A stretch of 64,000 nucleotides of DNA from Cycas panzhihuaensis. Lineage: Eukaryota > Cycadophyta. Each line of letters starts with the position of its first letter. The first letter of the stretch is position 1. The position numbers and the translations under genes are program-made. The stretch lies in NCBI GenBank assembly GCA_023213395.1, contig CM041465.1, forward strand, positions 198,035,741 to 198,099,740. The letters run 5' to 3'. Below, in pieces: positions 1 to 11,984 of this stretch. A model generated the notes under the pieces. The model did not search any database, had not been told where the DNA came from, and was given only the letters and a program-made list of their open reading frames with translations.

Positions 1-194
1 GATACCACATGAAAGAATGATGGATCTAAGGAATAAATTACTCACATGTATATAATAAAAATAGAAAATGAAGAAGAGATAAAAATAAGATATGAGAGCA
101 AAGCTTAGAGGTGAGAATGAATAATGACTTCCTCCTTGAGATTTTGCCTTTTATTATTATGGGTGAGCATTAGGGTTATAATTTTTTTGCTTAA
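1..194 (-). repeat. Antisense LTR remnant with partial primer-binding site
   Basis: The window opens with GATACCA, which is the end of GCTCTGATACCA, the reverse complement of the initiator-Met tRNA primer-binding site TGGTATCAGAGC. In a minus-strand element the LTR lies immediately to the right of this motif, so the AT-rich DNA up to about 194 may be its LTR. The far LTR end is not resolved and no coding sequence is visible. The call rests on seven bases plus context. Confidence 0.35.
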
Positions 195-547
195 TGTTAT
201 AAACCTAAAATTATATCTAAATGTATATAAAGTGTATTTCACTAAGAGCCTAATGCTAATAATATATCTTAAGGTCACTTAATTAATCTACACAAATGAC
301 CTTGATATATTAACCTCTTTCAAAGCTAACTAAATATAAATATAGGATTATTATATATTAAAAACATATATAAGAGCATACTGCAATATATCTTTAGTGA
401 TCACTTTGTGTCCTTTTTAATGTCCTTTTTCTATAATATCTCTCCTTTAGTAATAAAAATAATTCAATTTACTATCATAATATTTTATTATTATGTCTTT
501 TAGGGTTATAAGTTAAGTGTTTATAGAAGAATATTGAGATAAAATCA
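195..547 (+). repeat. Probable 5' LTR of chromovirus E family
   Basis: This stretch aligns by eye with the LTR at 42424-42814. Both begin TGTTATA, share an internal ATATAAGAG segment, and end with a closely matching stretch around AAGTTAAGT, TTATAGAAGAATA and AAATCA. A primer-binding site follows 7 bp later. The 3' half matches well and the middle is weak. It may be the partner of the 42424 LTR, with about 37 kb of later insertions between them, or a separate copy of the same family. Confidence 0.6.
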
Positions 548-554
548 TCTGAAG

Positions 555-566
555 TGGTATTAGAGC
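555..566 (+). other. Primer-binding site, tRNA-iMet type, plus strand
   Basis: TGGTATTAGAGC differs from the plant initiator-Met primer-binding site TGGTATCAGAGC by one C-to-T change. It lies just after the LTR end near 547, as expected for minus-strand DNA priming in a plus-strand element. Confidence 0.75.
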
Positions 567-1493
567 TTAGAATATGGGCTTATTAAAGTAGTAAGGCATG
601 ATTACAAAGACACAAAGGAGATAAAAAATTTAAATTTTATTGGTTTTAATAAAATAAGGTAGATAGATAGAATAAGAATAGAGGATCAAGAAGTGAGGTA
701 GAAGGGGGTGGGAGAGAGGTGTCTATAATCTATTAACCCAAAAAAATTTATAATAATTTTATCTAGTATACTAAGACAAGTGTTAAAAGCTCATCAAAAT
801 TATGTAAGTGAGATTTAGGTATAAGAATTGGATTATGGAGCCCATGGGGTACCTATATACAATTTTTTACTAAAAGTTTAGGTTGAAATTGACCTAGTAG
901 AAAATGATCCACACTATATGCTCATGAAAATAAGATGTATATAAGATAAAAGTAAAATTTGAGTTATAGACTTATTATGCCTAGAACTTTAAAGTAGGTT
1001 TTGTTTGCAAAAAATTAATGTATGTATAAGTGACCCTATGGAGTGTAGAAATACCCCTACAAAGGTATAAGACTATAGGTAGTGTTTTTTTTTTTCCTAT
1101 AATTCTTTTTTCCATTAATAATGAAGACTTTTGGTCTTTACATTTAAAGGTTTAGATAAGGGATTTATTAAGAGGAGTTTAAACAAGTTTACTATGATTA
1201 TTTTTATTATAATTTGTAGTGTTTAACTATTCTAACTTTTTTTATACCTTATATTCTATGTATGATTATTATACATTTTTTAGTAGTTTTTACCAATATA
1301 AAGTAATATTTGGGTAATTGACCTTTTAGGTAATATTTTAACATAGGGCTTACTTGGTCTATAGGTCCTACAATAAATTTCTCAACTATAATAATGTTGA
1401 TTTTAATATCTTAGGGCACTAACTATAGATGTTTATAGTACTTATAGTTATGCTATTCATATCTAAGGTGTTTAGGAAGGGTTATTAGAAATT
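567..1493. other. AT-rich non-coding stretch
   Basis: No supported gene. It lies between a plus-strand and a minus-strand primer-binding site, so it is probably untranslated leader of one or both flanking retroelements. It contains a purine-rich patch around 690-720 and a short T run near 1085. Confidence 0.5.
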
Positions 1494-1505
1494 GCTCTGA
1501 TACCA
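1494..1505 (-). other. Primer-binding site, tRNA-iMet type, minus strand
   Basis: GCTCTGATACCA is the exact reverse complement of the 12-nt initiator-Met primer-binding site. It marks the 5' end of a minus-strand LTR retroelement whose LTR should extend to the right. Confidence 0.75.
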
Positions 1506-2443
1506 TAAGAGAAATGTAGAGTAATAATAGAATATATATATAATTATAATAATTGAATTATCTTATGACTTACGTACACAAGTAAAGTAATAAATAGATA
1601 AAGTAAATAACAAAAATGTAAAATATTCATTATCATCACCATAAAAGAGGCACCAATATTTATATATAGAAAACTCTGTATAAAAAAACCATGGGAGAAG
1701 GTGGAGTTGAAACTCCTCTTAATGATTAAAATTAATACATTTCATTTCTTAAGCTCTGAAGTGGTATGTGTACATATTTATAGAAATGTTTAGCTCATAA
1801 GTAGCCTATAGTTTATCTTAATCCTTTACATCATCTAATAGTATAGTTACATAGATATATATGTATTTTACATATCTTGATGTGTGTGATTATGACCTTG
1901 TCCATCCTATCCTCGAGTGTCATCTCCCTCCCCTCTATGATCCTCCTTGAGGAACCTGTCAGGTCACCCAAGTGCCCAGGTTTTAGGTCATCTCACGTTC
2001 CAAATTGTGATTCATTCGTACCTCTGAAAGCTGGCCACTGATGAGGTTATATTATGGTGACTATTAGGTTTGTTTTCTTCACTCTACCATTTGTACCATT
2101 CCTAGTAGAGAGTCCCCATTATTTTGACTCTCCTATATATATAACATCCCATTCATAGCACCTATTTGATCATGTTCGTAACTATCACCATTATTTATCT
2201 TGCACTCATATGATGGGGGCATCCCCCTTATCTACTTTCGCTATCATTAGGCTTTAGGGTGATGCATAGGCAGCCTTTATGCTGCCACTCTCTCATCTCC
2301 ATGTTCACGCATCCTGCCATGACACTTGTTGTCACCCTTGGTTGATAGCACAGCTATATTTGGTGTATATTGCTAACTTTTATTGCCAACATTTGCCATT
2401 GCATTGCGCTTCCGAGTAGCGAGGCTCTACTGCCAAGGGGGCA
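1506..2443. repeat. Possible antisense LTR, then unassigned DNA
   Basis: By position, the sequence after the 1494 primer-binding site should be the LTR of a minus-strand element, but I found no second copy in the window and cannot fix its end (about 1890 by composition). From about 1890 to 2443 the DNA is less AT-rich and holds no convincing gene. The short ORF on the minus strand at 2354-2587 crosses the LTR boundary and is treated as chance. Confidence 0.3.
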
Positions 2444-5400
2444 GTTTTTCCCAGCTACCGGGAATGGACATGAGTGAGTCAACTTAGGTACATTTCTATC
2501 CCTACCCTTGTCAATTTTAGAAAAGATGGATTGAGGTACTTTACCTGCATTACATTTTGATTTATTGACTGCATGATCACTATGCATTCATTGCTTGGCT
2601 ATATTGCATCCCAACATTTTTTTTAGCTTATGACGATCTAAGGATACATATCCGATGGTGCTCCACAACCTTCTACTGTGTCTCCACGATGTTTCCAAGT
2701 ACCTTTTAGCTTTCGCAGCTCATACCACATCACCTGCCGCGCGTGACGTGAACCCTAGCACCTCGTTTAGGCCTGGTCATCACCTCGCATCCATCTTTAT
2801 ATCTCTTTTGGGAACCTTTTGTCATCATTACTCACTTGTTATGGCCCTTCTAAGTCCCATAACCCTCTTTGCCACTTGAACACTGCACCATGCCTCCTTA
2901 GGGCCTAAGATTTCCTCTTTTTGGAGCTTCTAGGCCCCCTCCTTTTTCTTTTTTCCTTTGTTTTTTCCACATAGCGATAAACTTTATGGTACCACTGCAA
3001 ACTTCATGGCACTGTTAAGTTTACCGTAGGGTGACTATTCATAGTCATTCTTTTTAAATTATCATGGCTAATTTTGCATTTATTGCGAAATTGCCATATG
3101 GCAGTGACTTGATTCCTGCCTAGGCCAAACCCTAATCGCTCGATTGAGCTAGGGTTAGGTTAAAAAACCCTAAATCCACCTCATTTCACTCTCTCTCATT
3201 TACTTTTCACTACTATCTTCTCTAAAAATACCCTGTAATAGACTCAAGTTCTATTGCACCTAGCTCCCAGCCAACTACCAGCCCCTTGCAACTCAAGACA
3301 TGTCAGTTGTAGGTCTACAATGAGGCTAGCTAAGGAAAGATTATGCTTTAAATGCTTCACTAAGCTCCAGATCTCCCTTGTTTCTCAAGGTTTTGTCTCC
3401 ATTTGTTTCACCACTAGGATTTCTTCTAGTAAACCCCAAAGGATCTTCTTCCTCACCTGGTTTGATAGGTAGATCTGCCCTTACGAGGTACTCTCAAATT
3501 GGTCCTTTGGGTTCCCTTCTTTTTTTAAGCAATATAGATACTCTTCTACCAATACTTTTTGTAGCTAGTTACTTTCTTTCTTCCTATTGTAACGAGAGGC
3601 AAATCCTCCCTTTTTCTTGGCCCATCCACACTCCTCTCTTGGTTTTCTTTGGGTTCCTCAAGGAGGCAGCAAGGAAAAGGGTTATATGGAGAGTGAAAGG
3701 AGCCATAGGCAGGGTCCTGCACCCAATGCGCCTTCTCCTTAAGGGTAGCCCCCTTCTCTCCTCCCCTTTCCTTCTCCTTACCTCCCTTAGTTTCCCAAAG
3801 AACCCTTGAAGAGAAGATCTCTGTAGGCAGTAGCGTAGGCATCCTATTGCTGCATTTGCAACAAGCACCACAGATCCTATACGGTTAGGGTTTTAGCCCC
3901 ACTCTATATTCCTCTTATGTTTTAGTTTAATTCTTGCAAAAAACCTATAAAAGTTACACTTTGAAACTTTTGCAACATTGGCAACATTTGCAACATCTCT
4001 TACTATTTTTGTTTGCTTTTTCAAAAACTTGTTTGCATTTGTTATCAAGTTATTTCACTCCCATTATGCTTTCATCTTGGTGCTTGGGGACAGTGTGGAG
4101 CATCTTAGATTTGGAGGGTTAGCTATTCTAAGGCTAATCATTCTTCCCCTCTCTCTTCTCCCCTTCTCCCACATCACACATTTAACAATATATGCAATAT
4201 AAGGAATAGTATTAATATTGCATATATTTCTTTCAATAGAGATTAAACACATTTTGCTACTTTTCCTTTTGTATACTTGTCCCGCATGTGTTTGGTGCCC
4301 TTTAGGAAAGAGCAAGCTTTGTTGGTGCAGGTTTCCCTTGTGTTTGGGATAAGTGAGGACCTCATCCTAGGTATGCTTCTCTTCCACTCAATAGTTATTT
4401 TTCTTGCACTCAAAGATTGTAAAGTAAAGTTGCTTTAGTGTTTACATTTCCTTTCTTCGCATTTCCTTTTTTTCTTTGGTTTCAGGGGAAGGTAAGGAAG
4501 CCCCTTCTCTTCGTCAGTATTCCTTTCGTTGCACCATCTACAACAAGGAGAAGGGTGAGGATTGCAAGAGTGGTGAGGGTAGCACTACTCTAGCTGTCAC
4601 GTTTTTAGGTACATCTCTCTCCTTAGCCTTCTTACTCTTACTCTTATCCCCCTTTTTTTGAATACCCTTAGACAAAAGGAAAAGGAAAGGATTCATGTTG
4701 TTTTTGCACTTTGCTTGTTATTCCATATTTGCCTATTTTAACTCATATAGTTGAGGATCTAGGTAGCCTGCACCAATAGGCACTTGCCTCTTCCATTGGC
4801 ACATATATTCCCCACATGTTGCCCTCTTTCATATAGGCCTTCATCCCTACCAAGACTTAGGTAAGGTAGGTTAGGCACTCGTCTGCACATACTCTTATCA
4901 CCTCATTGCATATCATGAAATAGCTTTGCATCCCTTGCGTGAGATTTTCATCTATTTGGCAATCTACTTGATTTCTTTCTTTACATTTGAAAGAATAAAG
5001 AGAGTAAGGTTGCATCTAAAGAGAGAGAAAGAGTGCATTGCCTTCTTTATTTTAAAAGTCATTTCTTTTAAACACAAGACAAAGACAAATATAGGATAAC
5101 CTCTTTTATCAACCCGTCATACCTAGAACCCCCTTAGGTTTGGCGCACAGAGAGCACCTCCTCTCAAGGTTGTTTTCTCCTTCTTTTCTTATTTCCCTAA
5201 GGTAAACCTCCTTGGTTCAGTCCTTGGGTTGATGCTTAGTATGTGAAGCTAGTCGCCCTCCTGTTTACTCGCATTGCAAGTTGCCTTAGGTTTACACGTG
5301 GGTTTCTCTCCTTCCTTGCTAAGGATCATTCTCTTCATCACCCCTTCATGCGAGGAGCTATTCCCTCACTTCCCTCCTCCCTCTTTCATCCATCCAAGGG

Positions 5401-5585
5401 TAGGAGGGCCCCTATTTGAGGTTACTCGAGAACTCAAGGAGCCCCCTCTTACACTTGTCACTCCAAATCAAGGAGGAGTTATCCTAAAGGAGTTTGTGCA
5501 CCATTTACGGGTCCTCGAACCTACATTCTAATGGATGGACACCTTTTATGGGTGATCTCTTTCCCTTGCTGTCGTAGGCCCATAG
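2444..5585 (+). repeat. Long gypsy LTR, copy 1 (divergent)
   Basis: This is the most divergent of four related long LTRs (others at 44385, 49293 and 55528). It begins with a CCCAGCTACCGGGAATGGA block matching the starts of the other three and keeps the same order of landmarks: a promoter-like block with a stem-loop at 3064-3097, a GCTCGATTGAGC palindrome near 3138, a GGTAAGGAAGCCCC motif near 4490, and a CCATCCAAGGGTAGGAGG motif near 5391. The right end is approximate. It precedes the gag remnant of element A and may be A's 5' LTR. The overlapping short ORFs on both strands around 3250-3870 are not conserved with the other copies and are not annotated. Confidence 0.7.
3064..3097. promoter_or_regulatory. 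LTR stem-loop upstream of promoter, copy 1
   Basis: An inverted repeat (ATGGC...TTTTGCA, loop TTTAT, TGCGAAA...GCCAT) sits at the same place as stem-loops in the other three long LTRs. It lies upstream of the CCCTAATCGCTCGATTGAGC palindrome, in what is probably the U3 promoter region. Confidence 0.5.
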
Positions 5586-5939
5586 CCACCAAAACTGTTA
5601 GTCATTTTGGGTCGATCTCATTCAAGTCTAGTGACCCCCCCCCAGATGTACGATTCTAGACACTAGTCACCAAAATTAAAGAAGGTACTGTAGTAGTGGA
5701 GACCACCCTAAAAACATAAGAGGCCAATGTATTTGGCCCTAGAAAGGTAGTGACAATAGTTGAGGGAATTCCTAATCCAGATGAAAGCTAAAAGAGCATA
5801 GGTGAAAATAATAAGAAGGTACAAGAAGGTCTTGTGACAACTTGGGAGACTTATTTCATGAGGAAACTATTTGATAATTCAAGCATTACTAGTAATTCAA
5901 ATTTTACGTTTAGGAAAAACAATCTAACTAAAGGCACTA
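5586..5939 (+). other. Putative leader of element A
   Basis: Untranslated DNA between LTR copy 1 and the gag remnant. It contains a run of nine C around 5634-5642. A primer-binding site should lie near 5585-5620, but none is recognisable with confidence. Confidence 0.4.
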
Positions 5940-7090
5940 CATAATAACTTGCTTTTTAAAACAAGGGAGAAAACAATACTTTGCCTAGGGGTATCACTAC
6001 AATTTACTAGCATGATAGCTGTAAACACGCTTGTTCCAAGACACCACCTAAGATTGCAGTATCAAAGAGCTATCATAATGAGAGTGATTTTAACCACCTT
6101 ACCTTTGATGGAACTACTGATGCAATGTAACATTTATACCTTTTTAAGAATATGATAAAAGTGAGAAGGATCAAGGATGAGGAGGATACTAAGGGAAAAT
6201 CTACATGCACTCTAAGAGGAGTCCCACTAGTCTAGTATAAGGAACTAGATGTGAAAACTAAATTAAGGGAAACGATTGTGATAAAATTTTAAGAGAGATT
6301 CTAGAAGCTATGCAGTAATGAGGTGGTAATTCAAGCAGTGGGAAAAATTAAGTAGCAACTGGGAGAATCTATATTGGATTTTGTAAGTTGCACTTCTATC
6401 ATTGTTAGAAACATGATGGACGGAGAAAATGTTCTAGATTATTTAATGAAGAGTAATTTGGCGAATGGTTTACAACCAAACTAAGGGCCTCCATTATGCA
6501 ACATTCTAATATGATAATCACCAAAGCAAAAGAGTTAGCAATGGAATTTAAAAGGAAATGGACTTTGAAGACCTTGGAACATAAGATAGTGTGCTAAAAA
6601 TGCTATATAAGGAACACTATGTGGAGGAGGCTTATAAAGCAATAGCAAAGGAGGAAATGTTTGAGGTAGAGGCATTAAGGGAAGAGATAACTTGGTTGAA
6701 ACTACAATTAAAGAGAAAGAAATTCATGTAGGAAGATGAGAAACATAGTAGAAACTAACAGCCTAGGGCAAGCATGGAGGAAAAATGGTATCCCATCTGT
6801 GAATACACAACACACAACTTGCAAGATTGTTATTACAATGCACATTGTAATAATACAAGAGAAAGAAGTTGGGGAAGGGGAGAAACAAGGTCATCTTACT
6901 CAGGTAAAATGGTATCTAATCCTTATAAGAATAAGAAACCAACAAGGATATGCTTATTTTGTTTAGAATTTGGACATTGGAGGTCAGAATGTCCATATAA
7001 AAAAATAGGAGATAATAGTACTCATGTTTGTGCAAAGTATGGGCCATGCAACCACCCTATAGAGAGGTGTCCTATAAATGGTTAATTTGC
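5940..7090 (+). pseudogene. gag: Ty3/gypsy gag remnant of element A
   Basis: This is a broken gag (capsid and nucleocapsid) gene. The first part, to about 6730, reads only in short pieces split by stops and frameshifts. The C-terminal part is best preserved at 6774-7085 and contains a WYPICEYTTHNLQDC segment typical of plant gypsy gag proteins and then a clean zinc knuckle, CLFCLEFGHWRSEC, which fits CX2CX4HX4C. A second Cys/His cluster (CAKYGPCNHPIERC) follows. The knuckle binds genomic RNA in the virus-like particle. Context: long LTR upstream, protease remnant downstream. The lineage is probably close to Tat/Athila. Confidence 0.75.
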
Positions 7091-7539
7091 AAGTCTTATA
7101 TTAGTGATACCAGACTTGCCAAAATTAGTGAATCTTCAGACCTGAAGTGAGTTGAATATGGAGCCTAATGAGAAGGATATACACTACTTCAATCCAAAAG
7201 TGGAAACTAATTACATTACTTGAGTGAAGAGAGCACTAGAGGAAGTAACCAAATAAGTGGAGAAGAATTGCCCAACCTTACCTAAACTATAGTTCAAGCA
7301 AGTATATAAAAGGCCATCCCCAAAATGAAGTGAGGCCATCATAGTAGGGAAGCCACAAGCAACTGAGACCACATAAATTGATGTGGCTAATCTATTTAAC
7401 ATCCCTTTAGAAGACATTTCATGGATGTTGAGATTATTAAAGAATCTGGTAGAGCAATTAAATCTAACAATTCCATTAATGTATTTTATTCATTGGTTGG
7501 AGATTGGGGCACTTCAACTTCAATACTTCTAGGAAGCGG

Positions 7540-7790
7540 TCCAAAATGTTAACAAAATCCTACCCTTATGTGATGAAGACCTTATGGTAACCGTGATGAT
7601 CCTTGGGAAGACTATCGATGGAGTGATAGTGGATGGTGGGTCAATAGTTGATGTTTGACCCATGTACACTTGGAAGAAGCTAGGAAGCCCCTCCTTATAT
7701 CCAATAACATACTCTTCAAAACTTGCAAAAGTTGTAAGTTATGTTGTTAGGGATGGCACCTAAAATAAGAGTGAATGTAGCAAGGATTAA
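7540..7790 (+). pseudogene. Retroelement aspartic protease remnant of element A
   Basis: The frame around 7588-7655 reads MVTVMILGKTIDGVIVDGG followed by S, the usual strand-then-active-site pattern of retroviral-type proteases, with DGGS in place of DTGA/DSGA. A stop (TGA) follows within about ten residues and a recognisable KKLGSPSLYP continues downstream. It would process the Gag-Pol polyprotein. No RT, RNase H or integrase of A follows, because minus-strand element F begins at about 7945. Confidence 0.65.
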
Positions 7791-7944
7791 GGTGGCAACG
7801 AATTTCACAATGATAGAGATGGTGGAAGGACAAGTATCTTATACAACAATGTTGGGCCATCTTGAGGGGCCTCACCTCAACTGCTAGGTCCCTTTTGTCT
7901 CATTTCTCTTCTGTAGATATCTGACATATTCCCTAGGACCACAA

Positions 7945-8337
7945 TGTTGAGGCTGGGTGAGGTGCAACACCATGACCTAAGAGTCGCCAAGAAGGATAAC
8001 AAGTCTAAGGTGGATACTTTCTATTCAATCTATATTGTATAGAAGAGAGTTATAAATTTCCTAATAAGGGTGGTGTCCAAAGACACTAGGGTTACACACC
8101 CCTCAATATTTATAATTTGGGAGAGGAGGGAAACTCCTTAACCCCTGAAATTTAAATTAATAATAAAATAATGCTAACTTAATTTAAATGAAACTAACTC
8201 AAATTAACTTAAATCAATATTAAACTTACCTTAACTTACCTACACATGTTGAGCACCCACATGTGTAAATTGATGTTGATGAGGTGTACAATCCTGGTTG
8301 GAAGATGGGAGTGGAGTGATGACAATTAACTCCAACA
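7945..8337 (-). repeat. 3' LTR of element F
   Basis: 8018-8337 is a close copy of 21088-21396: both include GAGAGTTATAAATTT, ACACATGTTGAGCACCC and TGACAATTAACTCCAA. On the minus strand it starts TGTTGGAGTT directly after the purine tract. The last 70-80 bp (7945-8017) match the other copy only weakly. Confidence 0.75.
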
Positions 8338-8350
8338 TTCTCCCCCTTAA
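8338..8350 (-). other. Polypurine tract of element F
   Basis: On the minus strand the sequence is TTAAGGGGGAGAA, immediately followed by TGTTGGAG, the LTR start. This is the standard priming site for plus-strand DNA synthesis in copia elements. Confidence 0.8.
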
Positions 8351-8421
8351 TAGTCATCACAAAACACTTGTATCTTCTCTTTGAACTTATGGAACTTGTA
8401 TTTGAAAAATACCTTGAAATT

Positions 8422-8730
8422 CTATCTTGTAGCTTGATCTTTATGAACTCTTCTTATCCTTATAACAACATATGTCTCTTTACTATAGAATGATGTAAAA
8501 AAATTGTAAGTAAATGATCCTTGATTTATACAAAAAATAATAGTTGCAACTTTGACTTTAACTTCTAGAAATTTAACTTTAACTGTCATATCATTAGGTC
8601 TCTTTTCTGTCATATCATAATATTCATTCTCCCCCTCAAATGGAGGATCAAGTATTTGTGTAGCAAGTTGGTCATGTATTTGATCTAAATCTTCATAGGT
8701 GTTATTATTATGATTCACTGGTTCTGTCAC
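8422..8730 (-). pseudogene. Acidic ORF remnant next to F's 3' LTR
   Basis: An open frame of about 100 codons on the minus strand, without a convincing ATG, includes YEDLDQIHDQLATQI and DPPFEGENEYYD. It lies between the gag fragment and the polypurine tract, in a different frame from gag. Its acidic, Asn/Gln-rich start resembles the variable linker between integrase and RT in copia polyproteins, which would make it a relic of deleted pol, but this is only a guess. Confidence 0.35.
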
Positions 8731-8739
8731 CTATCTCAC

Positions 8740-9032
8740 ATGCTCATCAAATTAACATCAAATACATGGAGGGTATCTCCCCCATAAGTAGAAAGCAATA
8801 TATCCCAAATAGATTTAGAAGTCATTAATCCATAAACTTTTGAAAAAATATTATAATTCATAGTGCAAAATAATAAACCTAAAACTTTATTGTCTTTTCT
8901 AAAATTTTCTTTAATACTGACATCACATTCATATTACAAATATTTTAGAAGATCATGTTCAATAAAATAGTCTTACATAGTCTTATGCCAAAATGAAAAT
9001 TTGCGCCCATCGAAAATAGGAAATTGTGTCAT
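8740..9032 (-). pseudogene. gag: Ty1/copia gag fragment of element F
   Basis: The start is the ATG whose first base is 9032 on the minus strand. The reading MTQFPIFDGRKFSFWHKTM matches the N-terminus of plant copia Gag (xFPxFDGxNFxxW). Further on it reads SKSIWDILLSTYGG, the typical 'tSkeaWdxLxxxyeG' capsid motif. Two in-frame TAA stops interrupt it after KTM and KYL. The fragment covers roughly the first third of a usual Gag and ends in stops near 8740. Gag makes the virus-like particle shell. It lies unusually close to the 3' LTR, which implies that pol is missing. Confidence 0.75.
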
Positions 9033-10778
9033 TTTTAAATAAACTTTAGTACATAAAAGGTATGCTTTTACCAAATCAAAATGAGTCAATAAATAACTAA
9101 ACTTGTATGATATCAAATATACTCTTCAAAAGAAATGTAATAAACCAATGAACATATATGATTTCAGATAAACTTTTTGAAGGAGATGTAATGCCCTTTA
9201 CAAAGTGAATCAACTAGGCACAATAAGAAAATAATACTTTCAATAATGATAAATGAAAAAAGCTTTAAATAAGTATGCCTTTAGAGTAAACTATGAAATG
9301 TGATAAATATATATGTAAATTTGAATCTAATAAAGATTCTTTTAGCAATACAAATCTAAAATGTAACTTTGATGATAAAAAAGAATAATCCTTAACTTTT
9401 TTATTCTTCAAATGAATAAATGTAAACTCTTAATGCAATAAATCCTTAGCCTTAATGATAATATATAATGTTGAAATAGAAATGTATATGTATATTTTCA
9501 CATTGAAATATATAAAGAATATGAAGAAATTTTTTAATACAAAAGTATTATACTCCTTAAAAATGGGGATTAGAGGATAACCTTAAGTTTGGAAGCTTCA
9601 AAGCTTTACTAAATAGTGTCAGAATAACTTGAAACTTCACCAGTATGTAGATAAATGAAAGAATTACTCAATGGAACTAACCATTTTGAAACAGGTTCCT
9701 ACAAGTCAAGATTTGAATGATCCAAAGGTATAGGCCTCTTTTTTAGGCATAATAGGAGCACGTAGCTCAAAAACTTATAAAAATGTTAATAAAACTTTAT
9801 AAAATTCTATAAGAATGATCAAATATATCTTAGAGAGCTACTTAATATATTTTCAATTGAAATTTTTAAGAAATATATATAAAAAATGTGTAAATATGGC
9901 AGGTTAGAGGTAATTAAGTACCTTTAATTTGAGTGATTTGAAAATTAGTAAAAATACATTAAAACGTATAAAAAACTATGTCAAATCGAAGAGGATTGAG
10001 TCATGTTTCCAAAAAAACTAACGAGACTAAATTCTGATACAAAATAAAAACGTTATAATGAAAATGGTAACTAGTATTTTTATGTAAAAAATGTTTAAAA
10101 AGTGTTAAAAACCACTAAAATGCCACTTTTAGCCATTAAAATAGTGATCAAAATAAATCCTAAAAAATAAAATAAAATGTGGGTAATGAATTATGTTGAA
10201 TGTAGATTACTGTAGAATATATCTGGGTAAAAAATAGTTTCCCAGTAATAAAATATAATCAATTGAAAAAGTGATTTTATAAAAAGTTTTAAAAAGGCTC
10301 AAAATTAATGATCTACTTTAAATCGATTGAAATCGGGTCAAATCAAGTCCAAATTAGTCATATGACTAGTCGAAATTGATCTACGAAACATTTCTGACCC
10401 AATGAAATTAGTTTCATTAGAAACCAATAAGCTAGTGAGGAGTGATGGCAAAAATTTGCCAATAACCCTATGTAAGATAAAAAATTAAAAAATAAAAGAA
10501 ATTTTATAAAATTTAAAAAGTCCTTTTTAAAGTAAGTTCATGGTCACATGAAGGAACCAGGGGCTAAATCGTAAGAGGATAATGCCCCTTAAAATTGGAT
10601 TTCAAATTATATATAATACAATTTAATGTATTTAAAAACCTTATAAAAGAAATAAACAAATTAAATATGTCAAAATAATAGTCGGATAACTGGCGACTGA
10701 CAAAGAGAAAAGATCAAAATACAAAATGAAAAAAAGTAGATAAAAATTTATTAAAGATAAAACTGGTATACCCTTTAT
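9033..10778. other. AT-rich non-coding interior of element F
   Basis: No supported gene on either strand. The sequence is very AT-rich with many short stops. It may be F internal DNA that replaced pol, or another unrecognised insertion. Confidence 0.45.
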
Positions 10779-11030
10779 ATGTATATATATGATTTAGATA
10801 TATATATATATATAACAATAAATAAAAAATGTAGCCACCGTCACCTTGAATGCAGCCGCCACGGTTGTTTGCACCCTGCACGCCCCGCCCATGCTGCCCA
10901 TGCAGATCTAGTTTCCCAACAAATAATAGAGGGAATAGATGTAGTGGATCAGTCTCTAAGAGAGACGTTTTCTAGCTATGACGATGCCATAGAGGATAGA
11001 GAAACACGTCGATTCCAGATCCGCCACTAA
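10779..11030 (+). other. TA microsatellite and GC-richer patch, unassigned short ORF
   Basis: A short TA-rich stretch (10780-10816) is followed by a patch at 10830-10910 that is clearly richer in C and G than its surroundings (ACGCCCCGCCCATGC). An 83-codon frame crosses it, ending in VDQSLRETFSSYDDAIEDRE. I do not recognise it; the N-terminal half is translated microsatellite, so it is not called as a gene. Confidence 0.2.
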
Positions 11031-11984
11031 ATGTGTCAAGGAGAGTGCCACTCTGATCGGTCGAAAGCAGTGATGGGGTCCAAAAAAATGAAGGTCTGGT
11101 AGCTTTGCTTTAATTCAAACTATAAATGCAAGATTGTGTTTCATGTAAAAAAGGATGCAGTCTTAAATGGACGAATCAATTCTAACACACCAAATTGCAC
11201 TTGTCTGGAGCTTCTTATTCTATTCTAACGCACCTCATTCCGATTTTCATAGACTGGAGAGTTTCATCTTTTCGTTTATTGTATTAAGATCAAACTAAGA
11301 GAAATTATATTATTATATCTAATGATTTATTGATTTTTCTTATCGAAATAGTAGATAACGTCAATAGTCTTAAATACACATGACTCCCTTCTAAGTTTAC
11401 AATGAAAATACGCAGTATCTTTTTTTTTTTGGCTGAATTACCAGGCATGTAATTGCCTACAAATTTGGCCGCATGCTTAAAATGAATAGTTTGCGATGCT
11501 AAGAATGATTTGTCATCCGAAAAAGCTAAAGTGAGTTGACTCTCACAAAATTGAATGGGGTTTGGCAAGTTCAGAGGTCAAATCTCCTATCGTACTCAAT
11601 GCTTCTAAAGACGTAGGTGTAGTCCTACTAGGAGTCATCCACTTTATAGATTAATTTCCATATGTAAAGTATGTCTCTTTAAGGGGGAAGAAGACAGATA
11701 CAGTGGCAGGCTAAAATATACAGAGGTAAAAAAAAGATCTACCGCCTGCTTCAAATCCCTCTAAACAGAAGGGAGATGGTGATTCATCTAGGGCAAAAGT
11801 AAACTCTAAAATTAAAAAAATTTGGAAATAATAGTATAGAGAACAACACACAGTCAACCCCTGGTAGTGCAGGAATGCTTGGAGAAGTATAGGTCTTCCT
11901 TGTCATTATCAAAAGATGGCTATAGTGATGGATAGATTTACGCCAAGTTTACATCAGCTGTGTGGTCTCTTTGTTGCATTCTCA
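11031..11984. other. Unassigned DNA in element F
   Basis: I see no supported feature. An 87-codon minus-strand frame at 11305-11568 has no recognisable motif. Confidence 0.4.

Noticed and set aside
3378-3871. ORFs of 95-143 codons in LTR copy 1
   Set aside because: They overlap on opposite strands, have no recognised motif and are not kept open in other LTR copies.
10779-11030. 83-codon ORF over a TA microsatellite
   Set aside because: The first third is translated TA repeat and the rest has no recognised motif.
11305-11568. 87-codon minus-strand ORF
   Set aside because: No domain motif, no partner and no conserved neighbour frame.
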